Shown: piece after piece, positions 12,155-21,320 of the stretch | Layout of the letters: each line of letters starts with the position of its first letter | Numbering within the stretch: the first letter of the stretch is position 1 | NCBI GenBank assembly: GCA_016650215.1 | Contig: JAENWF010000070.1 | Coordinates: 1-35,268, forward strand | DNA from: Thermoanaerobaculia bacterium | GTDB lineage: Bacteria > Acidobacteriota > Thermoanaerobaculia > Gp7-AA8 | Length of the DNA stretch: 35,268 nucleotides | Reading direction: 5' to 3' | The notes under the pieces: model-generated | The model's database searches: none | What the model saw: only the letters and a program-made list of their open reading frames with translations | What the model was told of the DNA's origin: nothing | Position numbers and translations under genes: made by a program

Positions 12155-12245
12155 GAAGCAAATGCAAAATGCAAAATGCAAAAAAGGCTCGTGCCGCATC
12201 CGCGGTTCATTTTTGCATTTTGCATTCTGCATTCTGCATTGCTTC
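12155..12245. repeat. AT-rich inverted repeat built of ATGCAAA heptamers
   Basis: GAAGCAAATGCAAAATGCAAAATGCAAAAA ... TTTTTGCATTTTGCATTCTGCATTCTGCATTGCTTC; right arm has one extra heptamer and overlaps the stop codon of the 12244-13875 gene. Confidence 0.85.
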
Positions 12246-13875
12246 ATCTCATCCCAGCCCCGCGAATCGTCCGCCCGGGCCGCGCCCCCGTCATCGTCCC
12301 CCCGAGCAAGACCGGCACTCCATTCACGATCACGTCACTGACGCCTTCGGAGAAATGGTGCGGATCGTCGAACTTTGACTTGTCGCGGATCGTGGCCGGA
12401 TCGAAGACGATGATGTCGGCCTTCATGCCCGGGCGGAGAATGCCGCGGTCGATGAAGTTGACGCGAAGCGCCGCCTGCGAGGTCATCTTGCGAACCGCTT
12501 CCTCGAGCGAAAAAAGCTTCACGTCGCGGACGTAATGTCCTGCAACGCGCGCGAATGTGCCGTATGCGCGCGGATGAATCGCGGCTCCTGCGGCGCGGGC
12601 AGCCGCGGTCGGCGCGCCGGAATCGGCGCCGATCGAGACCCACGGCGTTCGCAGGGCGTACTGCACGTCGTCCTCATGCATCGAGAAGAAGATCACGGCA
12701 GGGGAGAACGTATTCTCCAGAAACAGACGGACGAGTGCATCCTCCGCCGGGATTCCCATCTCTGCCGCGATCTGCTCGACGTATTTCTTCTGATAGTCCG
12801 CGAGCGCTGGATTCTGTATCCGTGCGATGTAGATGCCGCGCTCTCCGCGGCGCTCGAGCTGCTCGCGCAGTGAGACGATGATGCGCGCGCGCTGTTCCGG
12901 GTCGCGAAGCCGCGCCTGGAAGTCGTCGTAGCCCCCTTCCATCGCCCAGTCGGGCGCGAGTGTGCTGAGCGATGTCGATGACGCCGGATACGGATACACA
13001 TTCGCAGCGACGTCGAGACCTTCGGCACGCGCAGCGGAGATGCGATCGATGATCGCGGGCATCCGTCCCCAGTAGGCCCTTCCTCCGATCTTGAGATGCC
13101 AGATGTTGACCGGAATCCTTGCCTCGCGGCCGATGCGGAACGCCTCGTCGAGTGCCGAATCGATCTTCGCCCCTTCGTCGCGGATGTGCGTGAAGTACAT
13201 CCCGCCATACCGCGCGGCGACGCGGGCGAGAGCGATGATCTCTTCGGTCGTCGAATACATTGCGGGAAGATAGATGAGCGAAGTGGAGATTCCGATCGCA
13301 CCCTCGCGCATCGCCTGGTCGATGATCGCCTCCATCTGCCGCAGTTCGTCCGCGGTCGGCTGGCGATTCACATCGCCGATCACCATCTGTCGCGGGTTCG
13401 ACGCGCCGACGAGCAGCGCGAAATTCACGCCTGTGCCCAGCTTGTCCAGGTGATCGAGGTATTCGCCGAGGGTTGCCCAGGGGCGATCCTGATTCTTTTC
13501 GGCAGCAGTGCCCGGCCCGGGCGACGAGCCTTCGCCCGTGACCTCGGTCGTCACTCCCTGGCGGACCTTGGCCTCGACGAGCGGATCGGTGAGCACGGAG
13601 TTCTGCGACTGTCCGAGGAGATCGATGAAACCGGGAGAGACGATGCGGTCGCCGGCGTCGATGACTCTCTTCGCGCCGGTGTCAGCGAGATCTCCGATGG
13701 CGACAATCGAGTCGCCGCGCACGCCGATGTCCCCGCGGAACCACGGTGCTCCGGTTCCATCGAGAATCCGTCCGTTGATGATCTTCAGATCGAGCATGGC
13801 AGGTTTCGGAGTGGTGGATGCGCACGCAGTGAGAAGAATCGTGCAGAGGATAGCGGTTGTGTCGAAGCGTCTCAT
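12244..13875 (-). CDS. N-acyl-D-amino-acid deacylase-like amidohydrolase (lipoprotein)
   Basis: Lipobox LLTACAS; IINGRILDGTGAPWFRGDIGVRGDSIVAIGD; FTHIRDEG; NIWHLKIGG; SIGADSG; RPGMKADIIVFDPATI. Confidence 0.8.
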   Translation of the reverse strand: MRRFDTTAILCTILLTACASTTPKPAMLDLKIINGRILDGTGAPWFRGDIGVRGDSIVAIGDLADTGAKRVIDAGDRIVSPGFIDLLGQSQNSVLTDPLVEAKVRQGVTTEVTGEGSSPGPGTAAEKNQDRPWATLGEYLDHLDKLGTGVNFALLVGASNPRQMVIGDVNRQPTADELRQMEAIIDQAMREGAIGISTSLIYLPAMYSTTEEIIALARVAARYGGMYFTHIRDEGAKIDSALDEAFRIGREARIPVNIWHLKIGGRAYWGRMPAIIDRISAARAEGLDVAANVYPYPASSTSLSTLAPDWAMEGGYDDFQARLRDPEQRARIIVSLREQLERRGERGIYIARIQNPALADYQKKYVEQIAAEMGIPAEDALVRLFLENTFSPAVIFFSMHEDDVQYALRTPWVSIGADSGAPTAAARAAGAAIHPRAYGTFARVAGHYVRDVKLFSLEEAVRKMTSQAALRVNFIDRGILRPGMKADIIVFDPATIRDKSKFDDPHHFSEGVSDVIVNGVPVLLGGTMTGARPGRTIRGAGMR

Positions 13876-15140
13876 TCCATCCCCCTGATCAGATCGTCGT
13901 ACTTCTGGCGCGAGCGGATCTGGCGCGTCTGGCCGTTCTGCACCATCACCTCCGCCGGTAGCAGGCGCGCGTTGTAATGCGAGGCCATCGAGAATCCGTA
14001 TGCTCCCGCGTCACAGAACGCAATGAGATCACTGAGGGCGACCGGATCGAGTCGGCGCGGGAGAGGGGAGCCATTGTTGTCGCGTGTGAAGACATCGCTC
14101 GACTCGCAGAGATTGCCGGACACGATGACGCCCTGCGCCATCCGATCCTCTCTGAACCCTTCGCGAAGTGATTCGCCGCTACCGCGGCTCGCATTCACGA
14201 TGTGGTGGTATGCGCCGTACTTCGAGGGGCGGACAAGGTGGTTGAAGCCGGTGTCGCAGCCGATCCACTCGACCCCGCTGCTGACGCGCTTCGCAGTTAC
14301 GCGCGCGACCAGCGTTCCCGACTGCGCGACGATGTAGCGTCCCGGCTCGAGGATCGCTGTGAGATCGCGCGCCCGCATGAGTTTGCCGGCGATGCGCGTC
14401 AGCTCACGTCCGTACTCGTCGATCGGAAACTCCTTCTCCTCCGGGCGATACGGAACGCCGATGCCTCCGCCGAAGTTGATCCAGCGAAGGTGCGAGAACG
14501 AAGTCGAGAGCTCGAGCAGCCGTCGCGCCGACTCGAGCAGCGGCGCGATCGTGTCGACTCCTGAGCCGATGTGCGCGTGCAGGCCGACGACCTTGCGGCC
14601 GCTGTCTTCGACCACGATGCGCGCGCTCTCGACTTCCGCGAGGTCGATGCCGAACTTCACCCCCTCGCCGGCCGTGACGACATCGTGATGGTGCCCCGCT
14701 CCGATGTCCGGATTCACACGCAGCGCAATTGGATTCGGCAGGTCGAGCGCGAGGCAGCGGTCGATCTCCGACATCGAATTCACGTTGATGACGATGCGCT
14801 CGTCGCCGATCTCGCGAAGATCATCATCAGAAACATTCGAGCAAGTGAACCAGATGTCGTCCGGCTCGAAGCCGCCGTGGCGTGCGAGAACGATCTCTCC
14901 CGGCGAAACCGCGTCACAGCCAAAGCCGTTCTCGTTGATGAGACGGAGAAGCGAGATGTTGCTGTTCGCCTTCATCGCGTAGAACGGGCGGAAGGGGAGA
15001 TCGGCAAACGCACGCTTCACGTTCGCGATCTGCCGCTCGATCACCGCGGCATCGTAGACATACACCGGCGTGCCGAACCGCGAGGCGATCTCGGCTGCCG
15101 AGACGTTTCCAATGTGAAGAACACCCGAAACGAACTCCAT
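13872..15140 (-). CDS. lysA: Diaminopimelate decarboxylase
   Basis: FYAMKANSNISLLRLINENGFGCDAVSPGEI, GVKFGID, HAHIGSG, INFGGGIGVPY, EPGRYIVAQSG, GNLCESSDV, FCDAGAYGFSMASHYN; ATGA overlap with the downstream amidohydrolase. Confidence 0.93.
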   Translation of the reverse strand: MEFVSGVLHIGNVSAAEIASRFGTPVYVYDAAVIERQIANVKRAFADLPFRPFYAMKANSNISLLRLINENGFGCDAVSPGEIVLARHGGFEPDDIWFTCSNVSDDDLREIGDERIVINVNSMSEIDRCLALDLPNPIALRVNPDIGAGHHHDVVTAGEGVKFGIDLAEVESARIVVEDSGRKVVGLHAHIGSGVDTIAPLLESARRLLELSTSFSHLRWINFGGGIGVPYRPEEKEFPIDEYGRELTRIAGKLMRARDLTAILEPGRYIVAQSGTLVARVTAKRVSSGVEWIGCDTGFNHLVRPSKYGAYHHIVNASRGSGESLREGFREDRMAQGVIVSGNLCESSDVFTRDNNGSPLPRRLDPVALSDLIAFCDAGAYGFSMASHYNARLLPAEVMVQNGQTRQIRSRQKYDDLIRGME

Positions 15141-15184
15141 GAGTCCGGAGAGTGTAAACGAGTCGGACGGTGCATAATCTCTCC

Positions 15185-15979
15185 GTGCAGCAATACCTTT
15201 CGCTCGTCCGCCACATCCTCGACCATGGAGCGAAAAAAGCTGATCGGACCGGCACCGGCACTCTCAGTGTCTTTGGCCATCAGATGCGGTTCGACCTCAA
15301 CGCCGGGTTCCCATTGCTGACGACAAAGAAGCTGCACCTCCGATCGATCATCTACGAGCTCCTCTGGTTTCTCGCTGGCGACACGAATGTCCGCTACCTC
15401 AACGAGAACAAAGTCTCGATCTGGGATGAATGGGCTGACGAGAACGGGGACCTCGGCCCGGTGTACGGCCATCAATGGCGCTCGTGGCCTGCGGTTGGCG
15501 GTCGCGAGATCGATCAGATCAGCGACCTGATTGAGCAGATTCGCCTCAATCCCGACTCGCGCCGTCTGATCGTGAGCGCGTGGAACGTCGGCGAGATCGA
15601 CAAGATGGCGCTCGCCCCCTGCCATGCTCTCTTCCAGTTCTACGTCGCGGAGGGGAAGCTCTCCTGCCAGCTCTACCAGCGAAGCGCCGACGTCTTCCTC
15701 GGCGTTCCGTTCAACATCGCGTCGTATGCGCTGCTGACGATGATGGTCGCGCAAGTGTGCGATCTAAAGGTGGGCGAGTTCGTTCACACGTTTGGCGACG
15801 CGCACCTCTACCTGAATCACCTCGAGCAGGCGCGCACACAGATCGACCGCGAGCCGCGCCCGCTGCCGGCGATGACTTTGAATCCTGCCATCCGCTCGCT
15901 CTTCGACTTCCGATTCGGCGACTTCACGCTCGAGGACTACGATCCGCATCCCGCGATCAAGGCGCCGATTGCAGTATGA
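15185..15979 (+). CDS. thyA: Thymidylate synthase
   Basis: GTG start at 15185 preferred ([15 protein letters not shown]); the track start is 15170. [79 protein letters not shown]. Confidence 0.95.
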   Translation: MQQYLSLVRHILDHGAKKADRTGTGTLSVFGHQMRFDLNAGFPLLTTKKLHLRSIIYELLWFLAGDTNVRYLNENKVSIWDEWADENGDLGPVYGHQWRSWPAVGGREIDQISDLIEQIRLNPDSRRLIVSAWNVGEIDKMALAPCHALFQFYVAEGKLSCQLYQRSADVFLGVPFNIASYALLTMMVAQVCDLKVGEFVHTFGDAHLYLNHLEQARTQIDREPRPLPAMTLNPAIRSLFDFRFGDFTLEDYDPHPAIKAPIAV

Positions 15980-16497
15980 CGCTCTCGCTGATCGCGGCAC
16001 TTGCGGCGAACGATGTCATTGGCAGCGACAGCGATCTCCCGTGGCACATGCCGGCCGATCTGAAGCGCTTCAAGACGCTGACGACGGGACACCATTTCCT
16101 GATGGGACGGAAAACCTGGGACTCGGTTGGGCGTCCGCTTCCGGGGCGGATCAACGTGGTCATCACCCGTAACGTCGACTTTGCGCCCGAGGGTGTCGCG
16201 ATCGCACGTTCGCTCGACGAGGCGATCGCGAAGGCGGAGGCCGCGGGCGATCCGGAAATTTTCATCGGAGGGGGAGCCGATATCTTCGCGCAGTCGCTCC
16301 ACCGCGCGGATCGGATGTACCTGACGCGAATTCACTTCGAGCCCGATGGGGATACGTTCTTTCCCGAATTCGACGACGTGAACGAGTGGAAGCTTGTCGA
16401 CAGCGAGCACTTCGAGCCCGACCAGAAGAATCCGCACGCGTACAGCTTTTTGACCTACGAGCGGGATCGAATTGCGGCAACGCTGATTCCCTGTTGA
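15976..16497 (+). CDS. folA: Dihydrofolate reductase
   Basis: [70 protein letters not shown] overlap with thyA; ATG at 15976 lies inside the 15580..16497 track ORF. Confidence 0.93.
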   Translation: MTLSLIAALAANDVIGSDSDLPWHMPADLKRFKTLTTGHHFLMGRKTWDSVGRPLPGRINVVITRNVDFAPEGVAIARSLDEAIAKAEAAGDPEIFIGGGADIFAQSLHRADRMYLTRIHFEPDGDTFFPEFDDVNEWKLVDSEHFEPDQKNPHAYSFLTYERDRIAATLIPC

Positions 16498-16498
16498 T

Positions 16499-16583
16499 GT
16501 CATCCTGAGCAAAGCGAAGGATCCCCCGCGTCCGGGCGATGATCGTATTGATGCGGGGGATCCTTCGCTTCGCTCAGGATGAC
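16499..16583. repeat. Inverted-repeat pair of the CCTGAGCGAAGCGAAGGATC family
   Basis: GTCATCCTGAGCAAAGCGAAGGATCCCCCGC (16499-16529) versus GCGGGGGATCCTTCGCTTCGCTCAGGATGAC (16553-16583): 31-bp arms, one mismatch, 23-nt loop. Confidence 0.9.
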
Positions 16584-16610
16584 AAATACTCGCAGCACTC
16601 AGCACTCTCA

Positions 16611-17813
16611 ATGTACTTACGCCTTCTTCGCGAGAACCGCGACTTCCGTCTTCTTTACTTCGGCACTCTGATCTCGCTTGGGGGCGACTGGTTCCTGACT
16701 GTCGCACTGCTCGATCTCGTGCTCGGGCTGACGGGCTCGGCGACGCTCGCGTCGCTCGTTCTGCTTTGTCAGACGCTGCCGATCTTCATTTTCACGCCGA
16801 TCGCCGGCCACACTGTCGATCGCGTCGATCGGCGGCGACTGATGATCGCGGTCGATCTGATCCGTGGCGCGGCTTGTCTTCTACCTCTGTTCGCGCGAAC
16901 CCCCGCGATGCTTCCCTTCGCATATCTCGGCGTGATCGCGATCTCGATCGGATCGTCCTATTTCGAGCCGGCGTCGCAAGCCGCGCTGCCGAACATCGTC
17001 GCGCCGGAGGACCTCGGTCCGGCGAACGTGCTGATGGGATCGACATGGGGGAGCATGCTCGCGGTCGGTGCGGCAATCGGGGGTGCGGTGACGCTGCGCT
17101 TCGGCCGCGACGTCTCGTTTGTCGTCGACTCGGCGAGCTTTCTGATCTCGGCGCTGATTCTCTGGCGGATGCGCGCGCGTTTCTCCGAGGACCGCCCAGC
17201 CTCGCACGAGCATCCGCCGCTGCTCGAGTCGATTCGTGAAACGGTTCGCTACGCGAGATCGCATCCGCGCGTTCTGGCACTCCTGACATGCAAAGGCGGC
17301 TACGGAACCGCGGCAGGCGTCGTCGCGATGCTGAGCGTGTTCGGCAAGCAGGTGTTTGGCGCGGGAGCGCTCGGGATCGGATTGCTGTTCGCCGCGCGGG
17401 GCGTCGGAGCACTCGCGGGTCCGTTTCTGGTGCGCGCGATTGCGAAGAGCGACGAGCATCAATACCGCGCAGTCGTATTCTGCGTGCTCGCATTCGGCGC
17501 GGGGTACACGGCGCTCGCCCTGTCGAAATCGCTCGCGTTCGGTCTTGCGGCGATCACATTCGCGCACCTCGGCGGGGGCGCAGCATGGCAGATTTCCACG
17601 TACGGCCTGCAGCGCGAGGTCCCCGACGCGATCCGCGGTCGTGTTTTCTCCGCCGACTGGGGCTTCGTGACGCTGACGATGAGTCTCTCAGCAGTCGTGA
17701 CAGGCATCGCCGCCGACCAGTTCGGGCCGGTCGCCGCGACGATTGCAACCTCGTGCGCCGCGCTCGTATTCGCGATCGTCTGGGGCGGTCTGACGTGGCG
17801 TTTGTGGCGATAG
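16611..17813 (+). CDS. MFS transporter (MFS_3-like efflux)
   Basis: MYLRLLRENRDFRLLYFGTLISLGGDWFLTVALLDLVLGLTGSATLASLVLLCQTLP and multiple TM segments. The extended 16539 start would translate the repeat (GILRFAQDDKYSQHSALS). Confidence 0.85.
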   Translation: MYLRLLRENRDFRLLYFGTLISLGGDWFLTVALLDLVLGLTGSATLASLVLLCQTLPIFIFTPIAGHTVDRVDRRRLMIAVDLIRGAACLLPLFARTPAMLPFAYLGVIAISIGSSYFEPASQAALPNIVAPEDLGPANVLMGSTWGSMLAVGAAIGGAVTLRFGRDVSFVVDSASFLISALILWRMRARFSEDRPASHEHPPLLESIRETVRYARSHPRVLALLTCKGGYGTAAGVVAMLSVFGKQVFGAGALGIGLLFAARGVGALAGPFLVRAIAKSDEHQYRAVVFCVLAFGAGYTALALSKSLAFGLAAITFAHLGGGAAWQISTYGLQREVPDAIRGRVFSADWGFVTLTMSLSAVVTGIAADQFGPVAATIATSCAALVFAIVWGGLTWRLWR

Positions 17814-17836
17814 CGCTGTGCTAAAGTCCGCCGCCA

Positions 17837-18358
17837 ATGATCGTCCTGCCTTACGGTGAAAAGAAGCCGCGCCTCGGCTCCCGCGTGTTCGTCGCGCAGA
17901 ACGCGACGCTCATCGGTGACGTCGAGCTCGGCGATGACGTCTCGATCTGGTTCGGGACCGTCCTGCGCGGAGACATCCATCTCATCCGCGTGGGCGCGCG
18001 GACGAACATTCAGGACAACTGCGTGCTTCACGTCGAACATGGAACCGGCGCCGCGATTCTCGGCGACGAAGTGACGGTCGGGCACGGCGCGGTCGTACAC
18101 GGTTGCACGGTCGAGAACGGCGCCCTCATCGGCATCGGCGCGCGCGTGCTCAGCCACGCTGTCATCGGCGCGCAGGCGCTCATCGGTGCAGGTGCAGTCG
18201 TGCAGGAGGGGATGCATATCCCGCCGCGCACGCTGGCTGTCGGCGTCCCGGCGCGTGTGAAACGCGAGCTCACGGCGGACGAGCTCGCGCGGCTCGACGG
18301 CTCGTGGAAGCACTACGTTTCGTACAAGGATGAATATCTGAGGAGCTCCAGTCTCTGA
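17837..18358 (+). CDS. Gamma-carbonic anhydrase family protein (hexapeptide repeat)
   Basis: FVAQNATLIGDVELGDDVSIWFGTVLRGDIHLIRVGARTNIQDNCVLHVEHG...VTVGHGAVVHGCTV left-handed beta-helix with metal His pattern. Confidence 0.88.
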   Translation: MIVLPYGEKKPRLGSRVFVAQNATLIGDVELGDDVSIWFGTVLRGDIHLIRVGARTNIQDNCVLHVEHGTGAAILGDEVTVGHGAVVHGCTVENGALIGIGARVLSHAVIGAQALIGAGAVVQEGMHIPPRTLAVGVPARVKRELTADELARLDGSWKHYVSYKDEYLRSSSL

Positions 18359-18367
18359 GCTGGGACC

Positions 18368-20107
18368 ATGCAGCGCCACTACGCAGGAACACTTCGCAAA
18401 GAGCATGTCGGGCAGACGATCGTTCTGGCCGGCTGGGTTCAGAAGCAGCGTGATTTTGGAGAGCTGATCTTCGTCGATCTGCGCGACCGTACCGGCATCT
18501 GCCAGGTCGTCGCCGATCAGAAGCTGACGAGTGATGCGGCGGTGATCGCAGCGGCGAAAGAGCTCCGCTCCGAATTCGTCGTGCGCATCGAAGGCGAGGT
18601 CGTCAACCGGCTCGATGAGCGGCGGAACGCGAAGATGGCGACGGGCGATGTCGAAGTCGTGGCGTCGAAGATCGAGATTCTGAACCGTGCCGAGACGCCG
18701 CCGTTCGCAATCGACGACGACACTGATGCGGCCGAGGATCTGCGGCTCAAATATCGATATCTCGATCTGCGGCGCCCTGCGCTCACGGCGAACCTGATGC
18801 TGCGCCACAAAGTCACGTTTGCGGTCCGCGACTACATGAACCGCCACGGCTTTCTCGAGATCGAGACTCCGGTGCTGACGAAGTCGACGCCTGAAGGGGC
18901 GCGCGACTATCTCGTGCCGAGCCGCGTGCACCCGGGCAATTTCTACGCGCTGCCACAATCGCCGCAGATCTTCAAGCAGCTCCTGATGGTCTCCGGCCTC
19001 GAGCGCTACTTCCAGATCGCGCGTTGCTTCCGCGACGAGGATCTCCGGCGCGATCGTCAGCCGGAGTTCACGCAGGTCGACGTAGAGGCCTCGTTCATCG
19101 ACGAGGAGTTCATCTACTCGCTCATCGAGGGGCTGTTCAAGGAAATCTTTCCGCTCGCGAACATCGGTGCCGATCCGCCGTTCCCGCGGATGAAGTGGCG
19201 TGAGGCGATGGATCGTTACGGCATCGATCGTCCCGACACGCGCTTTGCGATGGAGCTCGTCGACATCAGCGGCCCGGCGAAGTCGCTGGCGTTCGAGGCG
19301 TTCCGCGCTGCCGAGACGGTTCGAGCGATCGTCATTCCGGGCGGTGCCGCGCTGTCACGCAAGCGGATCGACGAGATCGTGGACGAGGCGAAAAAGCTCG
19401 GCGCGAGCGGACTCGTCTGGATCAAGTTCGACGCGCAGAAGGGATCGTCAATCAAGAAGTTCCTCGACGACGCCGGATTCGACGCTCTTCGATCTGCGAC
19501 GCACGCTTCGGAGAACGATCTCGCGCTCATCGTCGCTGGGAAGACGACCACGGTCTGGGACGTCCTCGGTCAGCTTCGCATCCGCATCGCGAGAGAACAG
19601 AAGATGATCCCCGACAACGCGTGGCACTTTCTCTGGGTCACCGACTTTCCGCTCTTCGAGTGGGATGAGGAGTCGAAGCGCTATTTCGCGCGGCATCACC
19701 CGTTCACCTCGCCGGCGGTCGCCGACCTCGACAAGCTCGAGAGCGATCCCGGCTCGACGCTGGCGCGTGCGTACGACGTGGTCCTCAACGGACTCGAGCT
19801 CGGCGGCGGCAGCATCCGGATCAACCGGCCCGAGGTGCAGTCGAGGATGTTCCGCGCCCTCGGCATCACCGATGAGGAAGCGCAATCGCGCTTCGGGTTC
19901 CTCATCGATGCATTCCGTTACGGCGCTCCGCCGCACGGCGGGATCGCGCTCGGCGTCGACCGGATCGTCATGCTAATGGCACGCGCCGAGTCGCTCCGCG
20001 ACGTGATCGCGTTCCCCAAGACCGCAAGCGCGCAGGATCTGATGAGCGAGGCGCCATCGACAGTTGATGAGAAGCAGTTGAAGGAACTCGGAATCGCGCT
20101 GAGGTGA
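18368..20107 (+). CDS. aspS: Aspartyl-tRNA synthetase (bacterial type)
   Basis: KYRYLDLRRPALTANLMLRHK, FLEIETPVLTKSTPEGARDYLVPSRVHPGNFYALPQSPQIFKQLLMVSG, CFRDEDLRRDRQPEFTQVDVEASF, GIALGVDRIVMLM. Confidence 0.95.
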   Translation: MQRHYAGTLRKEHVGQTIVLAGWVQKQRDFGELIFVDLRDRTGICQVVADQKLTSDAAVIAAAKELRSEFVVRIEGEVVNRLDERRNAKMATGDVEVVASKIEILNRAETPPFAIDDDTDAAEDLRLKYRYLDLRRPALTANLMLRHKVTFAVRDYMNRHGFLEIETPVLTKSTPEGARDYLVPSRVHPGNFYALPQSPQIFKQLLMVSGLERYFQIARCFRDEDLRRDRQPEFTQVDVEASFIDEEFIYSLIEGLFKEIFPLANIGADPPFPRMKWREAMDRYGIDRPDTRFAMELVDISGPAKSLAFEAFRAAETVRAIVIPGGAALSRKRIDEIVDEAKKLGASGLVWIKFDAQKGSSIKKFLDDAGFDALRSATHASENDLALIVAGKTTTVWDVLGQLRIRIAREQKMIPDNAWHFLWVTDFPLFEWDEESKRYFARHHPFTSPAVADLDKLESDPGSTLARAYDVVLNGLELGGGSIRINRPEVQSRMFRALGITDEEAQSRFGFLIDAFRYGAPPHGGIALGVDRIVMLMARAESLRDVIAFPKTASAQDLMSEAPSTVDEKQLKELGIALR

Positions 20108-20117
20108 ATGAGGACGG

Positions 20118-20199
20118 AAAGCCGCCGGCTTGAGAGCCGGCGCCACATCGCTCGCGAATGCTGCCACGAGCCATGCTGGATGTGGCGCCGGCGGCTTTT
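20118..20199. repeat. GC-rich inverted repeat with alternative pairings between aspS and aroB; possible terminator
   Basis: GCCGGCGCCACATC (20136-20149)/GATGTGGCGCCGGC (20179-20192); competing AAAGCCGCCGGC (20118-20129)/GCCGGCGGCTTT (20187-20198); ends in TTTT. Confidence 0.75.
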
Positions 20200-20240
20200 C
20201 GTTCCCCTCTGAGCTCATCACATCTCCCGTGTCGCGTACG

Positions 20241-21320
20241 ATGACCTCCGTGGAACCATTCCTCGTCATCCAGCAGGGGAGCTCGCGCTATCCGGTCTTC
20301 GTCGGGCGTGATCTGCTCGGTCGCGTCGGATCTCTCATCAAGCCGCGCGGGCGGGTCTTCGTGATCACATCGGAAGAGCTCACGGCAAGATTCGGAAAGC
20401 GCGTGGCGGAGTCCTTCGAGCCGCACGCCGACGTCGTCACGATGCGCGAAGGGGAGCCGAACAAGACGATCGCGACCGCAGAGGCAATCGTCGGCGAGCT
20501 TCTCGCGCGCAACGCGAAGCGCGACTCGATGGCAGTCGTCGTCGGGGGAGGAATGATCGGCGACACGGCGGGCTTTGCCGCTTCGATTTTTCTTCGAGGC
20601 ATCGATCTGGTTCACGTCCCCACGACTCTGCTCGCGCAGGTCGACAGCTCGATCGGCGGAAAGCTCGCGGTCAACCACGCGAAGGGGAAGAACCTGATCG
20701 GAAGTTTCTATGCGCCAGTCGCCGTGGTGTCCGACACGTCGATTCTGGCCTCGCTTCCTGCTCACGAATTTCTGAGCGGACTCTATGAAGCAATGAAGGG
20801 CGGCGTGATCTCCGATGTAGCACTCTTCGAGGCGTTCGAGAGCCAGCGTGAAGCGATTAACGCGCGCGAGCCCGAGGTGATCGACGAGCTGATTCGCCGA
20901 AAGATCCGCGTGAAGGCTGAAATCGTCTCTGCCGACGAGCGGGAAGCCGACATGCGGCGTCTGCTGAACTACGGCCACACGATCGCGCACGGTATCGAGG
21001 CGGCGATGAAGTATCAGGGAATCACGCACGGCGAGGCGGTTGCCTGGGGAATGATCGGTGCGAATGCGATCGCAGTTCGCCGCGGCCTGCTGCCACGCGA
21101 TGAAGCCGGACGCATCGAGAGAACGATCCGCGCCTATCAGCCCTCGGCGATCACGGGACTCGACGCGCGCGCGATCGCCGCAGCGACTGAACACGACAAG
21201 AAGAACACCGGCTCGTCGCGCGTGATGGTCTTCCCGCGGCGGGTGGGGGAGTGTGTGGTGGTTTCGGATGTGACAGAGGAGGAGATCGCGTACGGGATCG
21301 ATGCCGTTCTGTCATCGTGA
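20241..21320 (+). CDS. aroB: 3-dehydroquinate synthase
   Basis: ATG at 20241 preferred, since the track start lies in the repeat. GEPNKTIATAEAIVGELL, AVVVGGGMIGDTAGFAASIFLRGIDLVHVPTTLLAQVDSSIGGKLAVNHAKGKNLIGSFY, LNYGHTIAHGIEA. Confidence 0.93.
   Translation: MTSVEPFLVIQQGSSRYPVFVGRDLLGRVGSLIKPRGRVFVITSEELTARFGKRVAESFEPHADVVTMREGEPNKTIATAEAIVGELLARNAKRDSMAVVVGGGMIGDTAGFAASIFLRGIDLVHVPTTLLAQVDSSIGGKLAVNHAKGKNLIGSFYAPVAVVSDTSILASLPAHEFLSGLYEAMKGGVISDVALFEAFESQREAINAREPEVIDELIRRKIRVKAEIVSADEREADMRRLLNYGHTIAHGIEAAMKYQGITHGEAVAWGMIGANAIAVRRGLLPRDEAGRIERTIRAYQPSAITGLDARAIAAATEHDKKNTGSSRVMVFPRRVGECVVVSDVTEEEIAYGIDAVLSS

Noticed and set aside
12155-12245. Possible CRISPR array or riboswitch
   Set aside because: Units are 7 bp with no spacers, and the structure is a simple inverted array; it does not fit a CRISPR or a known riboswitch.
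11930-12535. 201-aa plus-strand ORF containing KCKMQKR...FCILHSALLH
   Set aside because: Translation of the ATGCAAA heptamer repeat and antisense of neighbouring genes.
17459-18958. 499-aa minus-strand ORF
   Set aside because: Antisense to the MFS end, gamma carbonic anhydrase and aspS, all recognisable families; Arg/His/Asp-rich composition typical of shadow ORFs in high-GC DNA.
19968-21194. 408-aa minus-strand ORF
   Set aside because: Antisense to aspS/aroB and crosses the repeat element.
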